From: Natrinema salaciae
GTDB lineage: Archaea; Halobacteriota; Halobacteria; Halobacteriales; Natrialbaceae
DNA length: 64,000 bases
NCBI RefSeq assembly: GCF_900110865.1
Contig: NZ_FOFD01000001.1
Coordinates: forward strand, 372,001 to 436,000
Direction: 5' to 3'
The notes beneath the pieces are model-generated. The model made no database searches. It was not told the DNA's origin and saw only the letters and a list, made by a program, of their open reading frames with translations. Of this stretch, positions 42,112 through 50,556 are shown in pieces. Every line of letters begins with the position of its first letter. Position 1 is the first letter of the stretch. The position numbers and the translations under genes are program-made.

Positions 42112-43578
42112 ATGAGTGATAAACACTCTCACGGAAAGGGGAAGAACGACTCGAGCGTCTCGCGGCGGACGTTCGTCAAAGCGGCGGGTGCGAGCGGGGC
42201 GACGGTCAGTCTGGCCGGCTGTATCTACGGCGGCGAGTCGTCGTCGGACGCCGTCACCGTGGGGATGGATCCGAACCTCATCGACGCGGTCGGCGAAGAG
42301 GTCGTCCAGCTGCTCGCGGACAGTGGCGCGGACGGGATCGACATCGAGTTGCAAGCCGGGGACGAAGACACGGGCGACCGACGGGACACGTACACGAATC
42401 TGCTTCAGGCCGGCGAATCGCAACCGGACCTGCTCCTGATGGACAACGGGTGGGTGAACGTCTTCATCCAGCGCGGTCACATCGCCAACCTCAGCGACGA
42501 ACTCGACGACGACGACCTCTCTACGGTACAGGACGAGTACTTCGAGTCGTTCACCGCGACGGCTCGCCACCCCGACTCGGACGATCTGTACGGCGTCCCG
42601 ATATTCCCGGACTACCCGACGATGCAGTACCGAAAGGACTACGCTCGGGAGGCCGGCTACGGCGAGTCCGACTTCGATGAGTGGGCCACGGAGCCGATGA
42701 CCTGGCAGGAGTGGGCCGAGGTCACCGAGGAGATCGTCGCAGCCTCCGACGCGAGCTACGGGCTCGCAACCCAGTGGGACGCTTACGAGGGAACGTCCTG
42801 CTGTACGTGGAACGAGGTCATGTCCTCGTTCGGCGGCGCGTACTTCGGCGGACGCGACAACCTGTTCGGCACGGTCGGGGACCGTCCCGTGACAGTCGAC
42901 GAACCCGAGTTCATCGAGGGACTCCGCATGATGCGGACGTTCGTCGCAGACGAACACGGCGAGGACACCCTCGACGAGTATCCGACCGGGATCGCCACGC
43001 CGGATATCACTTCCTGGCAGGAGGAAGACGCACGCGAAGCCATCCTCGGAGGCGAAGCGGTCATGCAGCGAAACTGGCCGTACGCGATCAATCAGAACAC
43101 CGAGGTCGCCAAAGACCCGATTCCGGTCGAGGACTACGGCGCGATGCCGATCCCGTACGGCGTGACCAAGGACGAGGCGGCCCAGCCCGGAACCGGCGGC
43201 TCCACGGCCGCGCTGGGCGGCTGGCACATGACGCTGAATCCGAACTCGCAGCACACGGAGGACGCGATCGAGGTCATCCGCGCGATGATGACCGACGACT
43301 TCAATCTCGGCATGTTCGACCTCTACGGGTGGATCCCGCCGAAGCCGAACCTGTTCGACACCCAGGAGGCCGCGGAGATCGAACCGATGGGGAACTACCT
43401 CGATACGCTCCGGGTCGCCGGCGAAAACGCGATGCCCCGTCCCGTGACTCTCGTCTGGCCGAACGAGTCGACCCGCATCGCCGAGGAAGTGAACGCGGCG
43501 GTCGCCGGCGACAAGCGTCCCGAAGACGCGGCCGCGGATCTCCAGGGTGGACTCGAAGAGATCGAAGCGGACGGATAA
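42112..43578 (+). CDS. Sugar ABC transporter substrate-binding lipoprotein
   Basis: The protein of 488 residues has a Tat signal SVSRRTFVKAAGASGATVSLAGC with lipobox LAGC, so it is folded before export and lipid-anchored outside. The mature part is a family 1 (CUT1) solute-binding protein: QPDLLLMDNGWVNVFIQRGHI, YGVPIFPDYPTMQYRKDY, GTGGSTAALGGWHMTLNPN and a C-terminal PNESTRIAEEVNAAVAG helix. It is the first gene of the operon; one base separates its stop from the first permease. Ligand unknown. Confidence 0.92.
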   Translation: MSDKHSHGKGKNDSSVSRRTFVKAAGASGATVSLAGCIYGGESSSDAVTVGMDPNLIDAVGEEVVQLLADSGADGIDIELQAGDEDTGDRRDTYTNLLQAGESQPDLLLMDNGWVNVFIQRGHIANLSDELDDDDLSTVQDEYFESFTATARHPDSDDLYGVPIFPDYPTMQYRKDYAREAGYGESDFDEWATEPMTWQEWAEVTEEIVAASDASYGLATQWDAYEGTSCCTWNEVMSSFGGAYFGGRDNLFGTVGDRPVTVDEPEFIEGLRMMRTFVADEHGEDTLDEYPTGIATPDITSWQEEDAREAILGGEAVMQRNWPYAINQNTEVAKDPIPVEDYGAMPIPYGVTKDEAAQPGTGGSTAALGGWHMTLNPNSQHTEDAIEVIRAMMTDDFNLGMFDLYGWIPPKPNLFDTQEAAEIEPMGNYLDTLRVAGENAMPRPVTLVWPNESTRIAEEVNAAVAGDKRPEDAAADLQGGLEEIEADG

Positions 43579-43579
43579 G

Positions 43580-44593
43580 ATGAGCACCGAAGATAGAACG
43601 CCCGGCCCCACGCGGCAATCGAACCGGTCGGGTCCGCTCGTCGCGATCACACGCTGGCTGGAGAACCTCGGCGAGACCGGGTTCGCCTACCTGCTGTTGA
43701 CGCCGGTGTTCCTCCTGCTGGTGTCGATCGCGCTCTACCCGCTGTTGCGGACGTTCGAGCTGTCGATGTACCAGAACGTCCTGTCCGATCCGGAGTTCGT
43801 CGGCGTCGAGAACTACGTCGAACTGTTCACCGGGGGGGCAGATCCCAAACTCCCGGGATCGACGACGTTCCTCCCCGACATCAGCGTCGACGGGACCTTC
43901 CCGTTCGTCCACGTCGGCGGCGTCCTGCGGAGCGCACTGGCGGTGACGATCATCTTCACCGTCGTGACCGTCTTCTTCGAGACGCTCATCGGGTTCGGAC
44001 AGGCGCTGGTCCTCGACCAGGATTTCCGCGGTCGCCGGTGGGTTCGCGCAGCCATCATCATCCCGTGGGCCATCCCGATCGTCATCCAGGGGATGATCTT
44101 CTACCTGATGTTCCACCCGAGCGCCGGGTTCCTGACGGAACCGCTGTCCAGACTGGGGCTCGTCCAACTGAACAACACGTTCAACGATACGGCAAGCTCG
44201 CTGCTGATACTCTCGGTCGCGGACATCTGGAAGACGTCGGCGTTCATGGCGTTGCTCATCCTCGCGGGCCTCCAGAGCATCGATCGGAGTCTCTACGACG
44301 TCGCGGAAGTCGCCGGCGCCAACAAGTGGCAGCAGTTCAAGATGATCACGCTCCCGCTCGTGTTACCGTCGCTCGGCATCGCGATCCTGTTCCGGACCAT
44401 CGCCGCGATGCGGATCTACGGCCTCATCGACTCGGTGTCGGGTTGCTCGACCGTCCCATCGTTATCGTGCATGGTCGTCACGACGTTCGGTACGAACCGC
44501 GGTCTCGCGGCCGCGGTCGCGTTCGTCACCGCCGGCATCATCGCCGTCGCGGTGTTGGGCGTGATCTACCAGCAGTACAAGGAGGGGTTCTGA
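43580..44593 (+). CDS. Sugar ABC transporter permease, MalF/UgpA type
   Basis: The protein of 337 residues has six helices, the first near FAYLLLTPVFLLLVSIALYP. The EAA loop that docks to the ATPase is EVAGANKWQQFKMITLPLVLPS. Between helix 1 and helix 2 there is an extracellular insertion (about FTGGADPKLPGSTTFLPDISVDG). The ATG at 43580 follows the binding-protein stop by one base. Confidence 0.92.
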   Translation: MSTEDRTPGPTRQSNRSGPLVAITRWLENLGETGFAYLLLTPVFLLLVSIALYPLLRTFELSMYQNVLSDPEFVGVENYVELFTGGADPKLPGSTTFLPDISVDGTFPFVHVGGVLRSALAVTIIFTVVTVFFETLIGFGQALVLDQDFRGRRWVRAAIIIPWAIPIVIQGMIFYLMFHPSAGFLTEPLSRLGLVQLNNTFNDTASSLLILSVADIWKTSAFMALLILAGLQSIDRSLYDVAEVAGANKWQQFKMITLPLVLPSLGIAILFRTIAAMRIYGLIDSVSGCSTVPSLSCMVVTTFGTNRGLAAAVAFVTAGIIAVAVLGVIYQQYKEGF

Positions 44594-44594
44594 G

Positions 44595-45605
44595 ATGGCA
44601 GCGCAAGCTGATACTGCGTCCAAATCGGCCGAGGACGAAAACAAGGGGCCGCTCGAGCGGTGGGCCCACGGCGTCGTCACCGAACCCGACAAACGCAAAC
44701 GGCACTACAGAGCGTTGTTCTACGTCGTCACCGGGTTCTTCCTCGTGACGACGCTGTTCCCGTTCTACTGGCTTCTCGTGCTCGCACTGACGCCGAGTGG
44801 CCAGATCAGGCAAGGCGACTGGAACGTGTCCGTTCCCCTCCTGGGCGACGTGCCGTTCCCGACGCCGCAGGGATTCAACGTCACCGCCTTCGTGGAGGTG
44901 TTCCAGCAGGTACCGTTCCACCTCTACATGTTCAACAGCTTCGTGCTCGCGACGGCGACGACGCTCATCGTCATCGTCCTCGCGAGCCTTGCGGGGTACG
45001 TTTTCGGCCGCCTCGAGTTCCCCGGACGCAGCGTGATGATGCTCGCCATCCTGGCGGTCTCGTATTTCCCGCCGGCGGCGTTCCTGATCCCGCTGTACGA
45101 TGCGTTCCTCGGCAATCCGGTGACGGTGCCGTTCCTGAGCATCGAATTGTTCTCGCCGCCGCGGCTCGTCAACACGCCGGGCTCGATGATCATGCCCTTC
45201 AGCGCGCTGTTCCTGCCGCTCGCAATCTTCATCCTCACGACGTTTTACGGGCAGATTCCGGACGGGCTCGAGGACGCGGCGCGCGTCGAGGGAACGACCC
45301 GGCTGGGCGCGCTGTTTCGCGTGATTATGCCGCTGTCGGCGCCCGGCGTCGTGACGGCGGCCGTGCTGACGTTCATCTCGGTCTACAACGAGTACTTCTT
45401 CAGCTCGATCATGGCGATACAGAACGAGCCCAACCAGTGGTCGCCGCTGGTCGGCGGCATCCTCAGCTACCAGACCCAGTACACGACGGACTTCAACCTC
45501 ATGGCGGCCGCCAGCATCGTCGGCGTGTTGCCCATGCTGATCATCGTCGTCGTCGCACAGGAAAAGATCGTCAGCGGACTGACCGACGGAGCACTCAAAG
45601 AATAA
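44595..45605 (+). CDS. Sugar ABC transporter permease, MalG type
   Basis: The protein of 336 residues has six helices starting at YVVTGFFLVTTLFPFYWLLVLAL. The EAA loop is EDAARVEGTTRLGALFRVIMPLSAPG. A long periplasm-side loop after helix 1 includes NVSVPLLGDVPFPTPQG. It follows the MalF-type gene by one base and forms the heterodimeric pore with it. Confidence 0.92.
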   Translation: MAAQADTASKSAEDENKGPLERWAHGVVTEPDKRKRHYRALFYVVTGFFLVTTLFPFYWLLVLALTPSGQIRQGDWNVSVPLLGDVPFPTPQGFNVTAFVEVFQQVPFHLYMFNSFVLATATTLIVIVLASLAGYVFGRLEFPGRSVMMLAILAVSYFPPAAFLIPLYDAFLGNPVTVPFLSIELFSPPRLVNTPGSMIMPFSALFLPLAIFILTTFYGQIPDGLEDAARVEGTTRLGALFRVIMPLSAPGVVTAAVLTFISVYNEYFFSSIMAIQNEPNQWSPLVGGILSYQTQYTTDFNLMAAASIVGVLPMLIIVVVAQEKIVSGLTDGALKE

Positions 45606-45607
45606 CA

Positions 45608-46828
45608 ATGGCACGAGTACGACTCGACAACGTTACGAAACGCTACGAAGACATCGTCGCCGTCGACGAGATGGATCTGGAGATCGAGGACGGCGAGTTC
45701 GTCTGCCTCGTCGGCCCCTCGGGCTGCGGGAAGTCGACGACCATGGAGACCATCGCCGGCCTCACCAAACCGACCGAGGGGACGATCACGATCGGTGAGA
45801 CCGACGTCACCAAGCTCCCCCCGAAGGACCGGGGCGTCGCGATGGTCTTCCAGAACATCGCGCTGTTCCCGCACATGGACGTCTACGACAACATCTCGTT
45901 CGGACTGCGCCTCCGGAAGTACGACCAGGAGGTGATCGACCGCCGCGTCGAGCGCGCCTCCGACGTCGTCCAGCTCGAGGGGATGCTCGATCGGATGCCC
46001 GACGAACTCTCGGGCGGCCAACAACAGCGGGTGGCGATCGCCCGCGCGATCGTCCGCGAGCCGGACGTCTTCCTGATGGACGAGCCGCTGGCAAACCTGG
46101 ACGCGAAGCTGCGCGTCCACATGCGGACGGAGCTCCAGCGGCTGCACAAGCAACTCGATACGACGATCATCTACGTCACCCACGATCAGGCCGAGGCGAT
46201 GACCATGTCCGACCGGATCGCGGTCATCAACGCCGGCGAACTCCAGCAGATCGATCCGCCGCTGGTCTGCTACAACGAGCCGGCGAACCGGTTCGTCGCC
46301 GGCTTCATCGGCTCACCGTCGATGAACTTCGTCGAGGGTGAACTGACCGAAACCGGCCTCGAGACGGACCACTTCGACGTCGAGTTCGACGTCGACGGCC
46401 TCGAGGTCGCCCCCGGCGACGCCGTCACGATGGGCATCCGTCCCGAGGACATCTACCCCGTGGATACCGCCGACTCGCCGGCCAGTTCGTCGGCGGTCAT
46501 CGACGCGACCACCGACGTTTTGGAGCCGATGGGCGACGAGATCTTCGTCTACCTCACACTCGACGGCTCGGGTGGGGGGATGATGACGAGCGAGGAGGCC
46601 TCGAACGCGTCGAACCAGCTGCTGATGAGCGTCGATCCCGACTCGGCGATCACGGAGGACGACGAGGTCCGCGTCGAACTCGATCGGTCGAAGATTCACC
46701 TGTTCGAGGCAGCGTCGGGCGACGCGATCGCCCACGGGGTCGCAGCGCTGTCGGACTCGGCCGACTCGGCGGGTCCGGCGACAGAGGGCGCGCGAGCCGA
46801 GGCCGACTCGGGAGGAGCCCATGAGTGA
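45608..46828 (+). CDS. Sugar ABC transporter ATP-binding protein, MalK/UgpC type
   Basis: A 406-residue CUT1 ATPase: Walker A GPSGCGKSTT, Q-loop VFQNIALFPHM, signature LSGGQQQRVAIARA, Walker B VFLMDEPLANLDAKL and H-loop YVTHDQAEAM. The C-terminal OB-type regulatory domain contains MGIRPEDIYPVD. It ends with an acidic Ala/Ser-rich tail. Its last eight bases overlap the start of the small membrane gene that follows. Confidence 0.94.
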   Translation: MARVRLDNVTKRYEDIVAVDEMDLEIEDGEFVCLVGPSGCGKSTTMETIAGLTKPTEGTITIGETDVTKLPPKDRGVAMVFQNIALFPHMDVYDNISFGLRLRKYDQEVIDRRVERASDVVQLEGMLDRMPDELSGGQQQRVAIARAIVREPDVFLMDEPLANLDAKLRVHMRTELQRLHKQLDTTIIYVTHDQAEAMTMSDRIAVINAGELQQIDPPLVCYNEPANRFVAGFIGSPSMNFVEGELTETGLETDHFDVEFDVDGLEVAPGDAVTMGIRPEDIYPVDTADSPASSSAVIDATTDVLEPMGDEIFVYLTLDGSGGGMMTSEEASNASNQLLMSVDPDSAITEDDEVRVELDRSKIHLFEAASGDAIAHGVAALSDSADSAGPATEGARAEADSGGAHE

Positions 46829-47024
46829 TCTCGTCCCGGTCGTCTACTACGGCGGCCTGCTCGCGCTCTACTTCTTCTGGATCTACGGGATCGTCTCGTT
46901 CGGTCTCGACCTGAAGAACAAGATCGTTCCGGGACTCAAGCAGTATCGCCGCGGCCGAACGCAACGCGACGAACGACGAACGCAAGATGACGAACGTGCT
47001 ACCAACGAAGAGCAGCTGTACTGA
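46821..47024 (+). CDS. Small single-pass membrane protein of the sugar ABC operon
   Basis: The protein of 67 residues has one membrane helix (VPVVYYGGLLALYFFWIYGIV, about 5-25). A basic then mixed-charge cytoplasmic tail follows (RRGRTQRDERRTQDDERATNEEQ). A GGAGG lies six bases before the ATG, inside the ATPase gene, and the two genes overlap by eight bases in different frames. The coupling to the transporter suggests an accessory subunit or regulator of the permease complex. I know no characterised homologue. Confidence 0.7.
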   Translation: MSDLVPVVYYGGLLALYFFWIYGIVSFGLDLKNKIVPGLKQYRRGRTQRDERRTQDDERATNEEQLY

Positions 47025-47075
47025 TCGCAGACGACTCCCGACCGCCCCGGGTAGCGCCGGACCGGAGGGCGAACG

Positions 47076-48152
47076 ATGACCGGCGAGTACGCGGACGTTC
47101 GAACCGGTATCGTCGGTCTCGGGAACATCGGCCACCACCACGCCGACCGGCTCGTCGAGCTCGGCGTGCCGCTGGTCGGCGGGATGGACATCGCCCCCGA
47201 CGCGCGCTCCCGGTTCGCCGACCGGTACGACGTCCCGGTCTACGACGACTGCCACGACCTCTACGACGAGGTCGACGCCGTCGTCATTACGACGCCGAAC
47301 AAGTATCACGAGGAGTACACCGTCGCCGCCCTCGAGCGCGGCTGTCACGTGCTCCTCGAGAAGCCGCTGGCGAACACGCTCGAGAGCGCGGAGCGGATCG
47401 CCGACGCGGCGGCGACCGCCGAGGGAACGGTCAAGATCGGGTTCAACAACCGGTTCCTGAACGCCGTCCAGCTCGTCCGCAACCGGATCGATCGCGGCAA
47501 GTTCGGGGAGGTCACCCACGTCGAGGCCAACTACGTCCGACGGCGCGGTATCCCGGGTCGCGGTTCGTGGTTTACGCGCCGGGAGATCTCCGGCGGCGGC
47601 GCGCTCATCGACCTCGGCGTCCACGCGATCGACCTCTCGATGTACCTGCTCGGCTATCCGGCCGTCGAGGAGGTCTCCGGGGTCACCCGGTCCGAGTTCG
47701 GCGACCGAGACGACTACGCCTACCTCGAGATGTGGGGCGACGACAGCGGCCCCGAGGCGTTCGACGTCGACGACTCGGCCAGCGCCTTCGTCCGCTGTGC
47801 GGGGAACCGAACGGTCTCGCTCGAGGTGGCGTGGGCGACCAACCGGCCGGCGACCCACGAGTTCGTCGTCCGCGGCACCGAAGCCGCCGCTCGGTTCGAT
47901 CTCCTCGAGGGCGATCTCACCATCCACTCGGCGAGCGCGGACGGTCCCGATCACCTGCTCGATACGACCGTCGAAACGTCGGAGAACGATACCCACGCGG
48001 ACGAACAGCGGGCGTTTTTCGACGCCGTCACGACCAGTCGCGATATCGGCGGCGACATCGAGGACGCGCTGACCGTCCAGCGGATCATCGACGGCATCTA
48101 CCGCTCGAGCGAGGGCGGCCACACCGTCGATCCGGCCGACGCGGAGCCCTGA
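47076..48152 (+). CDS. Gfo/Idh/MocA-family sugar dehydrogenase (first copy)
   Basis: The protein of 358 residues has an N-terminal NAD(P)-binding Rossmann fold (TGIVGLGNIGHHHADRL), DAVVITTPNKYHEEYTVAAL and the catalytic EKPLAN lysine motif. The C-terminal substrate domain includes GGGALIDLGVHAIDLSMYLLG with the Asp and His typical of the family. It oxidises a sugar, cyclitol or glycoside hydroxyl; exact substrate unknown. GGAGG is nine bases before the ATG. It probably belongs to the ABC operon. Confidence 0.92.
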   Translation: MTGEYADVRTGIVGLGNIGHHHADRLVELGVPLVGGMDIAPDARSRFADRYDVPVYDDCHDLYDEVDAVVITTPNKYHEEYTVAALERGCHVLLEKPLANTLESAERIADAAATAEGTVKIGFNNRFLNAVQLVRNRIDRGKFGEVTHVEANYVRRRGIPGRGSWFTRREISGGGALIDLGVHAIDLSMYLLGYPAVEEVSGVTRSEFGDRDDYAYLEMWGDDSGPEAFDVDDSASAFVRCAGNRTVSLEVAWATNRPATHEFVVRGTEAAARFDLLEGDLTIHSASADGPDHLLDTTVETSENDTHADEQRAFFDAVTTSRDIGGDIEDALTVQRIIDGIYRSSEGGHTVDPADAEP

Positions 48153-48237
48153 CTGCGGCTCCGGCGTGACCCGCCGGAATCGCGCCGTCGGCGTTCCTCG
48201 AGAACGCGGCCCGAATCGACCCGATTAGACCACTCTG

Positions 48238-48250
48238 TGTTTATTTTCTT
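48238..48250 (+). terminator. T-rich terminator after the first dehydrogenase
   Basis: TGTTTATTTTCTT about 86 bases after the stop at 48152 and before the promoter of the isomerase-like gene. Confidence 0.4.
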
Positions 48251-48264
48251 CATCTAATTCCGTG

Positions 48265-48275
48265 AAATTTATATC
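48265..48275 (+). promoter_or_regulatory. TATA box of the isomerase-like gene
   Basis: AAATTTATATC, centred about 30 bases before ATG 48300. Confidence 0.55.
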
Positions 48276-48299
48276 CGCAGAACGGTTCCGACGAACCGT

Positions 48300-49262
48300 A
48301 TGGATATCGGTGTACACACGCCACCGCTCGCGGACGAATCGCTCGAGGACGCGCTCGCGTATCTCGCCGATGTCGGCGTCGACGCGATCGAACCCGGCGT
48401 CGGCGGCTACCCCGGCGACGACCACCTCGATCGTCGGGCGTCTCTCGACGACGAGGACGCACAGACCGAGTTACGGGGACTGCTCGAGGAGCACGGGATG
48501 CGGATCAGCGCGCTCGCGACGCACAACAACCCGCTCCATCCGGACGACGAGCAGGCCGCGGCGGCGGACACCGAACTGCGCGAGGCGATCCGGCTGGCCG
48601 CCCAGCTCGAGGTCGGGACCGTCACCTGTTTCTCGGGACTGCCCGCCGGGAGTCCCTCCGACGAGACGCCCAACTGGATCACCGCGCCGTGGCCGTCCGA
48701 GCACGCCGAGGCTCACGAGTACCAGTGGGACGTCGCCGTCGACTACTGGGGTGACCTCGCCGCGTACGCGGACGACCACGGGGTCGACCTGGCCATCGAG
48801 ATGCACCCGAACATGCTGGTGTACGAGCCCCACGGCATGGCGCGCCTGCGCGAGGAGACGAACGATCGCGTGGGAGCGAACTTCGACCCCTCCCACCTCT
48901 ACTGGCAGGGGATCTCCGTCACCGACGCCGTCCGCTTCCTCGACGACGCGATCCACCACGTCCACGCCAAGGACACCAGGATCTACGAGGAACAGGCCCG
49001 CGAGAAGGGCGTCCTCGACACCACGGCCTACGACGAGGCGGCCGACCGGTCGTGGCTCTTCCGCTCCGTCGGCTACGGCCACGACGAGTCCCACTGGAAG
49101 GACCTCGTCTCGACGCTCCGGATGGTCGGCTACGACGGCGCGCTGAGCATCGAGCACGAGGACTCGCTGACCAGTTCCCGCGAGGGACTCGAGAAAGCGA
49201 TCGACCTGCTCGAGCGGGCCGTCTTCCGGGACCAGCCGGGCGAGGCCTACTGGGCGGAGTGA
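48300..49262 (+). CDS. Sugar phosphate isomerase/epimerase-family (AP-endonuclease-2 fold) TIM barrel
   Basis: The protein of 320 residues begins MDIGVHTPPLADESLEDALAYLADVGVDAIEPGVGG. The usual metal-ligand positions are visible: the Glu of DLAIEMHPNML, the Asp/His of NFDPSHLYWQG, the HHVHAKDTRIY region and the final Glu of LSIEHEDSL. Members isomerise or epimerise sugars, or act on 3-keto sugars made by Gfo/Idh/MocA enzymes. It lies between two such dehydrogenases with its own promoter. Confidence 0.9.
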   Translation: MDIGVHTPPLADESLEDALAYLADVGVDAIEPGVGGYPGDDHLDRRASLDDEDAQTELRGLLEEHGMRISALATHNNPLHPDDEQAAAADTELREAIRLAAQLEVGTVTCFSGLPAGSPSDETPNWITAPWPSEHAEAHEYQWDVAVDYWGDLAAYADDHGVDLAIEMHPNMLVYEPHGMARLREETNDRVGANFDPSHLYWQGISVTDAVRFLDDAIHHVHAKDTRIYEEQAREKGVLDTTAYDEAADRSWLFRSVGYGHDESHWKDLVSTLRMVGYDGALSIEHEDSLTSSREGLEKAIDLLERAVFRDQPGEAYWAE

Positions 49263-49361
49263 TCGCCGCTCGACGGTAATTCGGCGTCGAACCGCCGCGT
49301 GTCGGCCGGTGCGAACGCCGTGACGGAAAGTTCTAACAACACCTATTGTGAATGAATAGCC

Positions 49362-50489
49362 ATGACACTGGAAGTCGGCGTTCTCGGCTATCGGTTCATG
49401 GGCAAAGCGCACGCGAACGCGATGGCGCGGCTCCCGATGTTCTTCCCGGACGCGCCCGAGATCGAACGCAGCGTGCTCGTCGGTCGCGACGAGGAGGCGC
49501 TCGCGGACGCCGCCGATCGACTCGGGTTCGCGTCGGTATCGACGGACTGGGGCGAGGTCGTCGACGACGTCGACGTCTTCTACAACCTCGGTCCGAACCA
49601 CGTCCACGCCGAGCCGTCGATCGCCGCCCTCGAGGCCGGCACGCCGGTCTTCTGCGAGAAGCCGCTCGCGCCGACGCTCGAAGCGGCCGACGCGATGGCC
49701 GAGGCGGCGCGCGACGCCGGCGACGACGTTCCCGCGGGCTGTGCGTTCAACTACCGGTTCGTGCCGGCGATCCGGTACGCGAAGCGACTGCTCGAGGCCG
49801 GCGAACTCGGCGAGATCCACCACGTCCGCGGGCGCTACCTGCAGGACTGGCTGGTCGATCCCGACGCACCGTGGTCGTGGCGCAACGACGAAGAGCTGGC
49901 GGGGTCGGGCGCGCTGGGCGACCTCGGCGCACACACCGTCGACCTCGTCCGGTTCCTCGTCGGCGACGACGACCTCGCCGGCGAGATGGAACGCGTCAGC
50001 GGACATCTGCAGACGTTCGTCGACGAGCGGCCGGTCGACGGCGAGGACGAGACCCGGCCCGTCACCGTCGACGACGCCTACTCCGCACAACTCGCGTTCG
50101 AGAACGGCGCGATGGGGACCCTCGAGGCCTCCCGGTTCGCGACGGGCCACAAGAACGACCACACCGTCGAGATCCACGGCTCCGAGGGGAGCCTGCGGTT
50201 CTCCCTCGAGCGGCTGAACGAGCTCGAGGTGCTCCGAGCGGACGAGAATCGCGGCTACGAGACGATCCTCGTCACCGACGAGGACGACCCCTACGTCGAC
50301 CACTGGTGGCCGCCGGGCCACGTGCTGGGCTGGGAGCACACGTTCGTCCACGAGAACTACGAGTTCCTGAGCGCGGTCGAGCGCGGCGGCGAGTTCGCAC
50401 CGAACTTCGAGGACGGCCTGGCCGCACAGCGAGTGCTCGCCGCGATCGAGGAGAGCGACGACCGCGGCGAGTGGGTATCCATCTCGTAA
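49362..50489 (+). CDS. Gfo/Idh/MocA-family dehydrogenase (second copy)
   Basis: A 375-residue dehydrogenase with LGYRFMGKAHANAMAR (nucleotide-binding loop; one Gly is replaced relative to GxGxxG), FYNLGPNHVHAEPSIAALEAG and the EKPLAPTLEAAD lysine motif. The C-terminal domain includes GSGALGDLGAHTVDLVRFLVG. It differs clearly from the first copy in sequence, which suggests a different substrate or step. It converges on the next operon (68 bases between stops). Confidence 0.92.
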   Translation: MTLEVGVLGYRFMGKAHANAMARLPMFFPDAPEIERSVLVGRDEEALADAADRLGFASVSTDWGEVVDDVDVFYNLGPNHVHAEPSIAALEAGTPVFCEKPLAPTLEAADAMAEAARDAGDDVPAGCAFNYRFVPAIRYAKRLLEAGELGEIHHVRGRYLQDWLVDPDAPWSWRNDEELAGSGALGDLGAHTVDLVRFLVGDDDLAGEMERVSGHLQTFVDERPVDGEDETRPVTVDDAYSAQLAFENGAMGTLEASRFATGHKNDHTVEIHGSEGSLRFSLERLNELEVLRADENRGYETILVTDEDDPYVDHWWPPGHVLGWEHTFVHENYEFLSAVERGGEFAPNFEDGLAAQRVLAAIEESDDRGEWVSIS

Positions 50490-50556
50490 CCGACCGACAA
50501 CAGACTCGTCGAACCGTCGATCGCCCGGATGCACGAGGTGGATGCCGCATCGACCA

